Shown here: one piece after another, positions 16,537 to 24,686 of the stretch
How the letters are laid out: each line of letters begins with the position of its first letter
Numbering within the stretch: the stretch's first letter is position 1
DNA from: Hymenobacter terrenus
GTDB taxonomy: Bacteria > Bacteroidota > Bacteroidia > Cytophagales > Hymenobacteraceae
Direction: 5' to 3'
NCBI RefSeq assembly: GCF_000972495.1
Contig: NZ_LATM01000020.1
Location: 22,639-86,638 of the forward strand
Length of the DNA: 64,000 bases
Program-made: the position numbers and the translations under genes
The notes under the pieces: generated by a model
Told to the model about the DNA's origin: nothing
The model's input: the letters and a program-made list of their open reading frames with translations, nothing else
The model's database searches: none

Positions 16537-17271
16537 CTACTCGTCCAGGGTTGTGTTTTTATCTAAGTTGATAACTATTCCCAGCTGAAATACTGAGTTG
16601 GCGGCTTTCAGGTATTTGTTGTTGCGGAAGCCGAAAATCTGGCCGCTGATTAATTGGAGCTGTACGGGGCCAACAATCTGGGTGCGGGTGAAGGTGATGG
16701 GCTCAAAGAAGACGTTGTTCTCGCCGGGAGTGGCCACACCATCGATGCGGAAGTTGTTGAGCTGCATGTAGCTCATGCGCAGGGCGGCACCGTAGGTGAG
16801 AGGGAAGTCGTGGTTAAAGAGGTGCAGGTTTTTGCTCTTTTTGCGGGCGTAGTTTACCTGGCCGAAGACCTTGGAAAGGCTACCGTTGAGGGTGCGGGTA
16901 GTGAGCTGCTCGCTGTTGCGCTCGATGCGCTCGGTGGAGCCGCCGCCGCCGCCCACGTACACTTCCAGCACACGCTTATCGGGCAGGCGGGTGAAGTAGC
17001 CGAGGCTGGCTTCGCCGAAGTCGATGTTTTCGGTGCGGTTGGACTTCTTGCGGTGCAGGGAGGAGAAAGTACCGGCTACCGCCAAATGATTGGTGAGGCC
17101 ATAAGCGCCTTGCAGGGCATAGTTGGTATGCTGGTTGGTGCTGACGTTGCCGTAAAACTCGCCCTTATGCGTAAGCATCGGCGCGTGGGGCGGTGGCGGG
17201 AAATAGAGCGAGGAGCAGCCCGTGAGACCAGTGAGAGCAAGCAAGAAGACGAGACGCAACGGATACTTCAT
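16537..17271 (-). CDS. Outer-membrane-type lipoprotein of unknown function
   Basis: A 244-residue protein with a signal peptide and lipobox LTGC (MKYPLRLVFLLALTGLTGCSS), then a proline-rich linker (YFPPPPHAP). The rest alternates hydrophobic and polar residues with many Gly and aromatic residues (YALQGAYGLTNHLAVAGTFSS, LEVYVGGGGG, AALRMSYMQLNNF, VQLQLISGQIFGF), which is the look of a beta-barrel of 10-12 strands. No family was recognised. The ATG at 17271 is chosen because the lipoprotein signal begins there; an in-frame start 39 bases earlier puts a hydrophilic tail before it. Convergent with sucD. Confidence 0.75.
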   Translation of the reverse strand: MKYPLRLVFLLALTGLTGCSSLYFPPPPHAPMLTHKGEFYGNVSTNQHTNYALQGAYGLTNHLAVAGTFSSLHRKKSNRTENIDFGEASLGYFTRLPDKRVLEVYVGGGGGSTERIERNSEQLTTRTLNGSLSKVFGQVNYARKKSKNLHLFNHDFPLTYGAALRMSYMQLNNFRIDGVATPGENNVFFEPITFTRTQIVGPVQLQLISGQIFGFRNNKYLKAANSVFQLGIVINLDKNTTLDE

Positions 17272-17466
17272 AAAGGGAGTCGAGAGAGCAGGCAACGCCT
17301 GGACCAGCAATTTCGTGTTTATGCTGAATCAGCAGGACAATTTAAATGGTGCGGTCAGTCGTGCAGGCAGGCTCAGCAGCCAAGCTCGCGCAAAGTTACT
17401 AAGTGGTACCAAAGCCACTAACTACCACGGACGGGCTAGGCGGTCGAAAATGGGCTTGTAAAACCT

Positions 17467-17474
17467 TATATTTG
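17467..17474 (+). promoter_or_regulatory. -7 box for the 17503-18845 gene pair
   Basis: TATATTTG, an exact TAnnTTTG, 28 bases before the ATG at 17503. Confidence 0.5.
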
Positions 17475-17502
17475 CCTACTCTACCTTTTTTCCCTGCTCC
17501 TT

Positions 17503-18342
17503 ATGCCTTTTCCCAAAAAGCCAGTTCCAGTCAGCGACCGGTTCGCGCTGCTCAATCAAGGTATGCGCCCACCTTCGCAACATACCAGCGGGAAAGCAAC
17601 GGTTTTGCACCAATATTCGCAATTTGGCTCCTTGCTCCATAACCCGGTGAAGCAAGTAAAACAGGTGCTGTGCCAGGCTTCACTACGAATCAATGGCCGC
17701 GAAATCATTAACTGGTGGTCGGGAGTTGATGTGGGGTACCACGGGTCAGGCTGGGGGCACGGCCTCCGGCGCTTATTGGCCGACCAACTGGGTCTGGACA
17801 ACACAGTGAGCAACCTGGTGGAGTTGGGTATTCACTCCCAGTTGCAATCGAGCCGGGTGCGGGTGACGGGCCACCTACTGGCCCTCATCATCGCCGACCC
17901 AGCCATGATACGTTTTCAAAACGAAAAAATCCGGCAAATACGCGCCCATTCTCGCTACGGGGTTTATCCCTTCACACCAATTATTCTCCCCGCTGTTGTT
18001 GGTTTCGGTGGCGACCGGACCGGTGGCGACAACTGGAATAAACTGAGCCGCGAAAATCCCATCTTGCACAAGTCTACCTGGCAGGTAGCCACCAATGAAC
18101 TTACTTGGTCGCTGCGAAATGTCATGGTGCATTGCACTGCTTCCGTGGACTCACGGGGCACCATTACCCTTAACTACTGGCTGCGAGACACTTTTGACTT
18201 GAGCGAACAGAAGGGTCGGTCGGGAGCCTACAATGCCATTAGCCGCAGTACTGGCTTCTTATATCACGACGTTGTGGGCGGCAACAGTGAGCTACAGGTA
18301 GAAGCCCGCTGGACCCAGGTGATTACTCCCCGCCGACCATGA
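17503..18342 (+). CDS. Unrecognised protein, candidate secreted toxin paired with a lipoprotein
   Basis: A 279-residue protein without signal peptide or membrane segment. I do not recognise the family. The N-terminal half contains NGREIINWWSGVDVGYHGSGWGHG and a helix-prone part with ARG/Gln-rich loops. The C-terminal 90 residues form a beta-rich block (ATNELTWSLRNVMVHCTASV, LNYWLRDTFDLSEQ, GRSGAYNAISRSTGFLYHDVV, ELQVEARWTQV) that resembles, in layout only, the C-terminal toxin blocks of Bacteroidota polymorphic toxins. The D-x-F-D motif in RDTFDL is reminiscent of colicin M-type active sites, but the match is short and unproven. It overlaps by 4 bases (ATGA) with a lipoprotein gene, an arrangement common for toxin and periplasmic immunity pairs. 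A -7 box is at 17467-17474. Confidence 0.6.
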   Translation: MPFPKKPVPVSDRFALLNQGMRPPSQHTSGKATVLHQYSQFGSLLHNPVKQVKQVLCQASLRINGREIINWWSGVDVGYHGSGWGHGLRRLLADQLGLDNTVSNLVELGIHSQLQSSRVRVTGHLLALIIADPAMIRFQNEKIRQIRAHSRYGVYPFTPIILPAVVGFGGDRTGGDNWNKLSRENPILHKSTWQVATNELTWSLRNVMVHCTASVDSRGTITLNYWLRDTFDLSEQKGRSGAYNAISRSTGFLYHDVVGGNSELQVEARWTQVITPRRP

Positions 18343-18845
18343 ACTTACTGTATTGCTGTGGCCTGGCCCTGCTGCTGGCCGGCTGTGCGCCCGAAGTCAA
18401 GAACCCGGACGGCAGCCCAGCCGAGGCGTTCTACACGGAATCTTCTATTGGTGACGGCGTGCGTCTCCCCTTGCTCAAGCCCTATGAGATTCTACGTCTG
18501 ACCGGCGAAACGCACTGGCTCATGAACTGCTTCAATGGCCTTGGTAGTATAGATCAAGTCAATAAAGTGGCCGTCGTGGACAGCGTCATGGTGCTCTACG
18601 CAGCTGGAAAAATAGCTGATAAGCTACGGGAGTCTTACATCTCGGAAGCGTGGTACGTCATTATTCCAGCGAAAAAAGTGGAATTGCAATTTGACCATCG
18701 GAAAGACTTCGTAGCCTACTTACGCACCCTCCATGTGGACCCGGCCCGTGTGCGGCTCTATCCCATTGACTCGGTGTTTGCCTCGTTCGAACGCAAATAC
18801 CCTATCGACTGGGTCCACGATTTCCGGCACTTGTCCGGCCAGTGA
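18339..18845 (+). CDS. Lipoprotein coupled to the preceding gene, candidate immunity protein
   Basis: A 168-residue lipoprotein: signal peptide LLYCCGLALLLAGC with the lipidated Cys16, then a mature domain of about 150 residues with no recognised family. It has several aromatic and charged stretches (LRLTGETHWLMNCFNGLG, KVAVVDSVMVLYAAGK, AWYVIIPAKKVELQFDHR, PIDWVHDFRHL). The start ATG overlaps the stop of the preceding gene (ATGA), which implies translational coupling. A cytoplasmic-looking protein followed by a coupled lipoprotein fits a toxin that acts in the periplasm and its immunity protein. This role is inference. Confidence 0.65.
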   Translation: MNLLYCCGLALLLAGCAPEVKNPDGSPAEAFYTESSIGDGVRLPLLKPYEILRLTGETHWLMNCFNGLGSIDQVNKVAVVDSVMVLYAAGKIADKLRESYISEAWYVIIPAKKVELQFDHRKDFVAYLRTLHVDPARVRLYPIDSVFASFERKYPIDWVHDFRHLSGQ

Positions 18846-18969
18846 TGAGACGTGAGGCCGCGCCTGTCAGGTAAGTCGGCGGCACGTTTTTTCTAATAAA
18901 AGCGCATCCTTTCGGGCTGCACGGGCGACCTGAACCGTACAAGGGAAACCCTACCTCTCTTGCCTACTC

Positions 18970-20382
18970 ATGCCCGCTACTGCTTTCGACGTACTTATTA
19001 TTGGTTCTGGCCAGGCCGGCAACCCCCTGGCCACCGCGCTGGCCGGGGCGGGCCGCCGCGTGGCGCTTATCGAAGAAAACCTGCTGGGGGGCTCCTGCAT
19101 CAACTACGGCTGCTCACCCACCAAAGCGCTGCTCGCCACGGCCGAGCGCCTGCACCAGCTGCGCACCACGGCCACCGTGGCAGCCCCGGACGTTCCCGAC
19201 GCGGCCCAGCTTCGGGTTGATTTGGCAGCGGCCGTGGCCCGGAAGGACGTCATAGTACAAGCCATGCGCGACGGCACCCGCGACAACCTCACCAAGGAGC
19301 ACGACAACATCACGCTCTTCGACGGCCACGCAGCCTTCACCGCGCCGCACACGCTACAAGTTGCCCTCAAAGATGGCAGTGCCCGGGACCTCACCGCGCC
19401 ACTTATCTTCATCAATACCGGCACCCGGGCCGCCATTCCGGAGGTAGAGGGGCTGGCCGAGGCGGGCTACCTCACCACTACGCAGTTGCTCGACCTGAAG
19501 GAACTGCCCGAGCACCTGCTCATTCTGGGTGGCGGCTACATTGGGTTGGAGTTTGGCCAGATGTTCCGGCGCTTCGGCAGCCGCGTCACCATCGTAGAAT
19601 CGGGCCCGCAGCTGCTCGAACGCGAGGACGATGACGTGTGCCAGGGCCTGCAAGAGGCTCTGACGGCCGAAGGAATTGAGTTTGTGATGGGCGCGCGGGC
19701 CCACCGCGTGAGCCGCGGGGCTGATGGGCAGCTTATCCTCACGGCCCGCACCAGCGCGGGCGAGCGGCGGCTGCGCGGCACCCACCTGCTGGTAGCCACC
19801 GGCCGCCGCCCCAATTCGGATAAGCTGGGGCTAGGTTTCGCGGGCATCAAAACCGATGAGAAGGGCTACGTCCTGGTCAATAACAATCTGCAAACAAATG
19901 TGCGCGGGGTGTACGCGCTGGGTGATATTCACCCTGGCCCGCAATTCACGCATATTTCCTACGACGACTACCGCGTGGTGCGCGATGCCCTGCTCCACGG
20001 CCAACGGCGCTCGGCCCGGCAGCGCCCCCTACCCTACTGCGTATTTACCGACCCGCCGCTGGCCCGCATCGGCCTGAACGAGGGCCAGGCCCAGGAGCAG
20101 AAAATTCCCTACCGCGTGGCCACCATGCCGGTGCGCACCATTGGCCGGGCCCAGCACACGAGTGAGGCGCAGGGCTTCTGGAAGGTGATGGTGGGCGACG
20201 ATGACCGACTGCTGGGCGCCACCCTGCTCGGTCCCGAAGTCGGCGAAATCATGGCCATCATCGAAGTCGCCATGGCGGGCCGGCTGAAGTATCAGCAACT
20301 TCAGGAAATGATTTTTGCCCACCCCACGTGGGCCGAGGGCCTGAACAACGTGTTCCGCGAACTGGAGCGCCCCGGCAAGTAG
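18970..20382 (+). CDS. FAD-dependent pyridine nucleotide-disulfide oxidoreductase
   Basis: A 470-residue class I disulfide oxidoreductase of the dihydrolipoamide/mercuric reductase type. It has the FAD-binding site DVLIIGSGQAGNPLA, the redox-active cysteines Cys43 and Cys48 (GGSCINYGCSPTK), the NAD(P)H site ILGGGYIGLEFGQMFRR, the second FAD motif GVYALGDIHPGPQF, and the C-terminal active-site segment FAHPTWAEGLNN. The mercuric-reductase MerA C-terminal Cys pair and the N-terminal metal domain are absent, and a lipoamide dehydrogenase would be expected near dehydrogenase genes. The substrate is therefore open. The ATG at 18970 gives the Rossmann motif at residue 8, as usual. Confidence 0.85.
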   Translation: MPATAFDVLIIGSGQAGNPLATALAGAGRRVALIEENLLGGSCINYGCSPTKALLATAERLHQLRTTATVAAPDVPDAAQLRVDLAAAVARKDVIVQAMRDGTRDNLTKEHDNITLFDGHAAFTAPHTLQVALKDGSARDLTAPLIFINTGTRAAIPEVEGLAEAGYLTTTQLLDLKELPEHLLILGGGYIGLEFGQMFRRFGSRVTIVESGPQLLEREDDDVCQGLQEALTAEGIEFVMGARAHRVSRGADGQLILTARTSAGERRLRGTHLLVATGRRPNSDKLGLGFAGIKTDEKGYVLVNNNLQTNVRGVYALGDIHPGPQFTHISYDDYRVVRDALLHGQRRSARQRPLPYCVFTDPPLARIGLNEGQAQEQKIPYRVATMPVRTIGRAQHTSEAQGFWKVMVGDDDRLLGATLLGPEVGEIMAIIEVAMAGRLKYQQLQEMIFAHPTWAEGLNNVFRELERPGK

Positions 20383-20402
20383 GCGTACTTGCCGGGGCGC
20401 TC
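20365..20402 (+). terminator. Strong inverted repeat overlapping the oxidoreductase stop codon
   Basis: Seventeen-base arms at 20365-20381 and 20386-20402, loop GGCG, core GCGCCCCGGCAAGTA. The left arm overlaps the end of the coding region. There is no T run, so termination would be by hairpin pausing or the element serves mRNA stability. Confidence 0.6.
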
Positions 20403-20423
20403 GTTGCTCTCCTGGAGCAGTCG

Positions 20424-21050
20424 TTACATTTTGGCTAGCTTTTCGAGGTCCATTTCTTCGGCTATCGACTTGAGCCGGGCCATGTCTTTTTGCTTGCTGC
20501 CGGTGAGCGTGAGCAAAAAACGCCCCCCTACGGCGAGGGTCATTTCGGCACGGCCGTCTTTTTTGTAGTAGGTCTCCATGCCCTTCACACCGTCTACCTT
20601 GAGGGTGGTGGGGCCCATGATGTGGTCGTCGTCTTCCTGCTCAATGCCGAGAGCCATCATGGCAGCGGCGCCTTCGTACAGGGCATTCGAGCCGTTATAG
20701 TCTATCAGGGCTACTTTTACCTCCTCTTCGCCATTGGTAAACGCCCGTTCGGCACTGGAAAAGGCCATGCCGCTCATCTTCTGCGACTGCCCGCTGAGCT
20801 CGCCGGCTGTGTAGCCGCTCACGGCCGTGGGCAGGAACTGTTGCAATTCCTTGTAGGGCAGCGAGAGGGTGTCGCCGCGCTTTTCGCGCTCGGCCCGGTC
20901 GGTTTTAGCTTTTTCGAGGTTGGTAGTCATTTCCTTGCCGGCCTCGCTGAGCTTGGATAGGGCCGAGTAAGACTCTTTGGCCTGCTTTGCTTGCTCGCAG
21001 CCCGTGGTCAGAAGCAGGGCGCTAGCCAGAATAGTTAATTGTTTTTTCAT
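20424..21050 (-). CDS. Lipoprotein of unknown function with coiled-coil N-terminus
   Basis: A 208-residue lipoprotein with signal peptide and lipobox LTTGC (MKKQLTILASALLLTTGC). A charged helical stretch follows (KQAKESYSALSKLSEAGKEM, LEKAKTDRAEREKRG), then a globular domain with KVALIDYNGSNALYEGAAAM, TLKVDGVKGMETYYKKDG and AVGGRFLLTLTGS. This layout resembles Bacteroidota lipoproteins of unknown function with a periplasmic domain. The ATG at 21050 precedes the signal directly; a TTG one codon upstream is unlikely. It converges on the inverted repeat at 20365-20402. Confidence 0.75.
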   Translation of the reverse strand: MKKQLTILASALLLTTGCEQAKQAKESYSALSKLSEAGKEMTTNLEKAKTDRAEREKRGDTLSLPYKELQQFLPTAVSGYTAGELSGQSQKMSGMAFSSAERAFTNGEEEVKVALIDYNGSNALYEGAAAMMALGIEQEDDDHIMGPTTLKVDGVKGMETYYKKDGRAEMTLAVGGRFLLTLTGSKQKDMARLKSIAEEMDLEKLAKM

Positions 21051-21187
21051 CAATTAGGAGCGTCAAAAAGGTGAGACAAAGATTCAACAGTACAATTATA
21101 AGTTAATTATTCAATAGTAAAGTAGAGTGAAGTAGGCTACTAGGGAAGCGGTATCGGCAACACGACCTGCCATACCGGAGGAAAAAG

Positions 21188-21279
21188 TTGCGCTGTTTTT
21201 CTTAGTTTTTACAAAAAACAGCGCAGATTCCCGCATATTTTTGCGCTGTTTTTTGTAAAAACTAAGAAAAACAGCGCAA
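21188..21279. repeat. Perfect inverted repeat with 38-base arms, each itself a hairpin
   Basis: Arms 21188-21225 and 21242-21279 are exact reverse complements around a 16-base spacer. Each arm also contains an internal 12-bp inverted repeat (TGCGCTGTTTTT with AAAAACAGCGCA), so the same 12-mer occurs four times, twice in each orientation. The sequence is AT-rich inside a GC-rich chromosome. Possible identities are a terminal inverted repeat relic of a mobile element, a small non-autonomous palindromic element, or a double terminator. No gene is inside. Confidence 0.9.
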
Positions 21280-21352
21280 GGTCACTACCCTTCTGGCAGA
21301 GACGTCAAAGCCGTTTAGGAAGTATTGTCGAACATCCTAACCAGCTTCATCC

Positions 21353-21897
21353 ATGGAATACTGCCTTGGGGTATTTACTGATGAGTAAGCCGAAGCCGAC
21401 CCTGCTTCGTTGCTCAAAGACCTGCCGTAGCTGCTCAACCGCCTCGAAGCCCGGCTGCGGCGCGTCGCGGCGCTCACGGTGGCGGCCGAGAAGTTTGACA
21501 TCGAGGCCGTGCGCCGCGACCGCAACAACAACGAGAACGAAGGCCTGGCCGACTCGCTGAAAACCCTGCTCCAGAACATCGAGGCCAATAAAGCCGCGCT
21601 CCTGGCCAAAGGGTCAGACTCAGGCCGAAATCGACTCAGTCCCACGACTACCCGGTAAAGAACAGCACCGCTCAGGGCAGCAGCCTCAGCGACCAGCACC
21701 TGCTCACGGCCAGCAACGTGCAGCTGTTCCGGGCCCTCTACGCCCCCCTGAAGCACCTGATCGACGACGGCAAAAGCCTCTACAAAACCGCCGACAAAAT
21801 CAAGCTGCAAGACTATACCCTAGGCAAGATTCTCCAACAGGTGCGCCGCGAGCAAGGCGGCAGTGACGACGCGGCAAAGGGAACGAAAGCGGCTTAG
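21353..21897 (+). pseudogene. Decayed gene of an unknown protein family
   Basis: The frame from ATG 21353 reads MEYCLGVFTDE and then stops (TAA 21386). It continues in frame with LLKDLP, a second stop (TAG 21428), LLNRLEARLRRVAALTVAAE, KFDIEAVRRDRNNNENEG and LADSLKTLLQNIEANKAALL to TAA 21656. A shift of frame then gives DYPVKNSTAQGSSLSDQHLL, NVQLFRALYAPLKHLIDDGK and KIKLQDYTLGKILQQVRR, ending at TAG 21895. GC-rich third positions persist throughout, as in a former gene. Two stops and one frameshift make it non-functional. The product is not recognised; it is helical and without a signal peptide. Confidence 0.7.
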
Positions 21898-21972
21898 GGA
21901 ACAGCAAGTTTGGGTTGGTTATAGAAGAATGGCACTCGCTTGGCGTGGGTGCCCTTTTTGCTGTTAACAGCA

Positions 21973-22269
21973 CTACCTCAATCGACTTTCGTCTAACGGA
22001 TAATGGCTTGACTGCACCATGAGTACCGTCAGTTGCCCAGTGGGCACTACTTGATAGATGATTCGATAGTGTCGATGAAATACCTCCCGTATCGTTGCTC
22101 AGCCTAGTTCTGGCACCATTCGCCCAAGCTGCGGAAATGTGAGCAACTGCTCAACCTTCGCAAAAATGCTGTCTACAAATTGCTGGGCAGCGGCGGGCGA
22201 ATGCTCCGCAATAAACTCCCGGTTCCGCTGAATGTCATTCAGGCACTCAGTCAGAAATTTAGGCCGCAT
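21973..22269 (-). pseudogene. ParE/RelE-type toxin interrupted by an in-frame TGA
   Basis: The frame starts at ATG 22269 inside the antitoxin gene and is open for 56 codons (FLTECLNDIQRNREFIAEHS, AAAQQFVDSIFAKVEQLLTF, GRMVPELG). It meets TGA at 22099-22101 and then continues in the same frame with TIREVFHRHYRIIYQVVP and LTVLMVQSSHYPL to TAG. The two halves together match the ParE/RelE plasmid-stabilisation toxin pattern, where the motif is usually GRxVPELG-x-x-xREVxxxxYRIIY. The stop replaces the loop residue right after PELG. The toxin is therefore probably dead. Confidence 0.75.
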
Positions 22270-22450
22270 CCGACTGCCCGTTGGGATAGAAGCGCTTGCG
22301 GGCCTCCTCGAAAGAAACCACGTCGTTCTGCGCGGCCTGCTCCAAGCGCTGCTCCAGTCGATGAATGAACAGCAGGCGCTCGAAAAGGTCCTCTAGCTCA
22401 AAATTGTCGGGCAGTTGCTGCACAGCTTCTACGATTTGTTCTTTGGTCAT
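22259..22450 (-). CDS. Antitoxin of a ParE/RelE-type toxin-antitoxin pair
   Basis: A 63-residue acidic helical protein (MTKEQIVEAVQQLPDNFELE, DLFERLLFIHRLEQRLEQAA, VVSFEEARKRFYPNG). It sits directly upstream of the broken toxin frame with an 11-base overlap, the common antitoxin-first layout. The pattern of a short N-terminal helix followed by FEEARKRF is typical of small Bacteroidota antitoxins of this class. The ATG at 22450 is chosen because an in-frame extension upstream is basic and unlike an antitoxin. It is intact, whereas its toxin carries a stop codon. Confidence 0.7.
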   Translation of the reverse strand: MTKEQIVEAVQQLPDNFELEDLFERLLFIHRLEQRLEQAAQNDVVSFEEARKRFYPNGQSDAA

Positions 22451-22522
22451 GGCGGTGGGTGGCTTGGTGTGGGCGTCTGCTAAACTACGCGGCGGGCTGC
22501 GAAAGTGCCGGGGGTTACACAA

Positions 22523-23272
22523 TCATTTAGGCTGTATAGCTGGCCAAAGTGCTTGGATGTCTTCGCAAGTCATTTCTATTTCCTTTATCCTTTTGGAATA
22601 GCTGCCAGATGCAGAATATATCGTAGAGTTGATGACGTCATAAACAAAGCAATGCTTGCTATCTGCATTATCATCAAATAATTTAAGATGTTCATAGACC
22701 ATCGAGGAGATTGTTTTCCCCATATCAGCAGTCAACTTATTCAATTTAGAAAAGTAAAGCTTTACAGCACCGCAATACTTTTTACTCCGGTACTCGCCGC
22801 GAATTATCACATCAGGCTCAACCGATATCTTAACACCTTTTATCTCAATTGAACCATTATATGTGCTAGGAGAAAAATCGTTTAACTTATATCTATCCAA
22901 GAGGTTGATGTTTTCTAAAAACAATTCTAATGCTTCCAAGCAAGACTCTTTCTTTTGAATCTTCACTTTATGCTTTTGAATTTCGGAACCTACTTCAGGA
23001 TAGTTTGCATTCATTTCTGCTATCTCTTTCTGAAGTTTATTAATCATTTTTGAAGCAGTATCAAGCTTGAATGATGTTGTAGCAAAGCACTTCTTTATGG
23101 GCCGCTTTGCTTCATCATACCACGTCGATTTGAATTCGCTGTCTTTTGGGAACTTTTGGTCCCGTAGAATGCTCCTACGTTTTGTGACCGATGACGTTGA
23201 GAGATAGTCAGCTAGTTTATTAACTGACATTCTTGGAGACCTTACTTTTTCGATTTCTGCTGATGATTCCAT
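22523..23272 (-). CDS. AT-rich orphan gene, unknown protein
   Basis: A 249-residue protein that I do not recognise. The DNA is visibly AT-rich (many AAA, TTT, ATT codons), in contrast to its GC-rich neighbours, which suggests recent transfer. The N-terminus (LADYLSTSSVTKRRSILRDQ) is basic; a long charged coiled-coil stretch (LQKEIAEMNANYPEVGSEIQ) and a globular part follow. The globular part contains IKGVKISVEPDVIIRGE and YCGAVKLYFSK, which resembles the (P)D-...-x-K layout of nuclease folds. That resemblance is weak and unproven. It sits in a small accessory island beside a broken toxin-antitoxin pair and is followed by the icd terminator. Confidence 0.65.
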   Translation of the reverse strand: MESSAEIEKVRSPRMSVNKLADYLSTSSVTKRRSILRDQKFPKDSEFKSTWYDEAKRPIKKCFATTSFKLDTASKMINKLQKEIAEMNANYPEVGSEIQKHKVKIQKKESCLEALELFLENINLLDRYKLNDFSPSTYNGSIEIKGVKISVEPDVIIRGEYRSKKYCGAVKLYFSKLNKLTADMGKTISSMVYEHLKLFDDNADSKHCFVYDVINSTIYSASGSYSKRIKEIEMTCEDIQALWPAIQPK

Positions 23273-23298
23273 TTTTTGTTTTTTAATATTGAAAAAAC

Positions 23299-23336
23299 AA
23301 AACCCCCGCGCCAGCCAAAGCCGACGCGGGGGTTTC
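23299..23336 (-). terminator. Intrinsic terminator of icd
   Basis: The stem AAACCCCCGCG...CGCGGGGGTTT spans 23299-23336. On the minus strand it is followed by a T-rich stretch (TTTTGTTTTTTC). It lies just downstream of the icd stop codon on the minus strand. Confidence 0.9.
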
Positions 23337-23364
23337 TCTTGTTGCTTAGGCTGCCGCCAAGCTA

Positions 23365-24630
23365 CTACATATTGTTCACAATCTCCTGGGCGAATTCGCT
23401 TGTTTTCAGGAGCGTGGCGCCTTCCATCTGGCGTTCGAAGTCGTAGGTTACGCGCTTGCTGGCGATGGCGGCTTCGAGGCCTTTATTGATGAGAGCGGCG
23501 GCTTCTTTCCAGCCCAAGTGCTCCAGCATCATCACGCCGGAGAGAATAACCGAGCCGGGGTTCACCTTGTCCTGGTTGGCGTATTTGGGGGCCGTGCCGT
23601 GGGTGGCTTCGAAGATGGCGTGGCCGGTCACGTAGTTGATGTTGGCACCCGGCGCAATGCCGATGCCGCCCACGATGGCCGCCAGCGCGTCGGAGATGTA
23701 GTCGCCGTTCAGGTTCAGGGTGGCTACCACCGAGTAGTCGGCGGGACGTAGCAGAATCTGTTGCAGGAAGGCATCGGCAATGCTGTCCTTGATGATGAGC
23801 TTGCCCTGTTCCTGGGCTTGCTTTTGCAGCGCGTCGGCTACGGCCACGCCCTGCTTGGCCACGATTTTATCGTACTGTGCCCAGGTGAACACCTTGCTGC
23901 CAAACTCCTTCTCGGCCAGCTCGTAGCCCCAGGTTTTGAAAGCGCCCTCGGTGAACTTCATAATGTTGCCCTTGTGCACCAGCGTCACCGACGGCTTCTT
24001 GTGCAGCAGCGCGTAGTTGATGGCAGCACGCACGAGACGCTCGGTGCCTTCCTTGCTCACGGGCTTGATGCCGAACGAGGAAGACTCGGGGAAGCGGATT
24101 TTCTTCACGCCCATCTCGTCCACCAGGAATTCGAGCATTTTCTGGGCCTGGGGCGTGCCGTTCATGTACTCGATGCCGGCGTAGATATCCTCGGTATTTT
24201 CGCGGAAGATGACCATGTCGGTCAGCTCCGGGTGCCGCACGGGCGAAGGCACGCCGTCGTAGTAGCGCACGGGGCGCACGCAGGAGTAAAGGTCCAGTTC
24301 CTGGCGCAGGGCCACGTTCAGCGAGCGGATTCCTCCCCCCACGGGCGTGGTCAGCGGGCCCTTGATGCCCACGAGGTAGTCGCGGAAGGCATCGAGGGTT
24401 TCGTTGGGCAGCCAGTTATTGGTTTGCTTGTAGGCTTTCTCACCGGCCAATACTTCCTTCCACACGAGTTGCTTTTTGCCCCCATAAGCTTTTTCGACGG
24501 CGGCGTCGAATACAAGTTTAGAAGCGGCCCAGATGTCCGGACCGGTACCATCGCCCTCAATGAAGGGAATGGTAGGTTTGTCCGGTACGTTCAGCTTGCC
24601 GTTTTTGATGGTGATTTTTTGCTCTGCCAT
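23365..24630 (-). CDS. icd: NADP-dependent isocitrate dehydrogenase
   Basis: A 421-residue TCA-cycle enzyme that makes 2-oxoglutarate and NADPH. It is of the E. coli type: PFIEGDGTGPDIW at the N-terminus, the substrate-binding loop GGGIRSLNVALRQELDLY with Ser103 at the position E. coli phosphorylates (Ser113), MVIFRENTEDIYAGIEY, and HGTAPKYANQDKVNPGS, where Lys-Tyr favours NADP over NAD. The chain is complete. Single-gene unit with its own terminator. A long antisense frame across it is a shadow. Confidence 0.97.
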   Translation of the reverse strand: MAEQKITIKNGKLNVPDKPTIPFIEGDGTGPDIWAASKLVFDAAVEKAYGGKKQLVWKEVLAGEKAYKQTNNWLPNETLDAFRDYLVGIKGPLTTPVGGGIRSLNVALRQELDLYSCVRPVRYYDGVPSPVRHPELTDMVIFRENTEDIYAGIEYMNGTPQAQKMLEFLVDEMGVKKIRFPESSSFGIKPVSKEGTERLVRAAINYALLHKKPSVTLVHKGNIMKFTEGAFKTWGYELAEKEFGSKVFTWAQYDKIVAKQGVAVADALQKQAQEQGKLIIKDSIADAFLQQILLRPADYSVVATLNLNGDYISDALAAIVGGIGIAPGANINYVTGHAIFEATHGTAPKYANQDKVNPGSVILSGVMMLEHLGWKEAAALINKGLEAAIASKRVTYDFERQMEGATLLKTSEFAQEIVNNM

Positions 24631-24686
24631 TGGGGTCGTGTGTTAGGCGTGTTCGATTTGTTATTAACTATGTTCGAGCGGGGAAA

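Noticed and set aside
16654..17421. 255-codon frame opposite to the 16537 lipoprotein
   Set aside because: The minus frame has a clear lipoprotein signal; the plus frame shows only Val/Gly/Glu-rich shadow sequence.
18970..20382. Mercuric reductase
   Set aside because: The redox Cys pair is present, but the C-terminal Cys pair and heavy-metal domain typical of MerA are missing, and no mer genes are adjacent.
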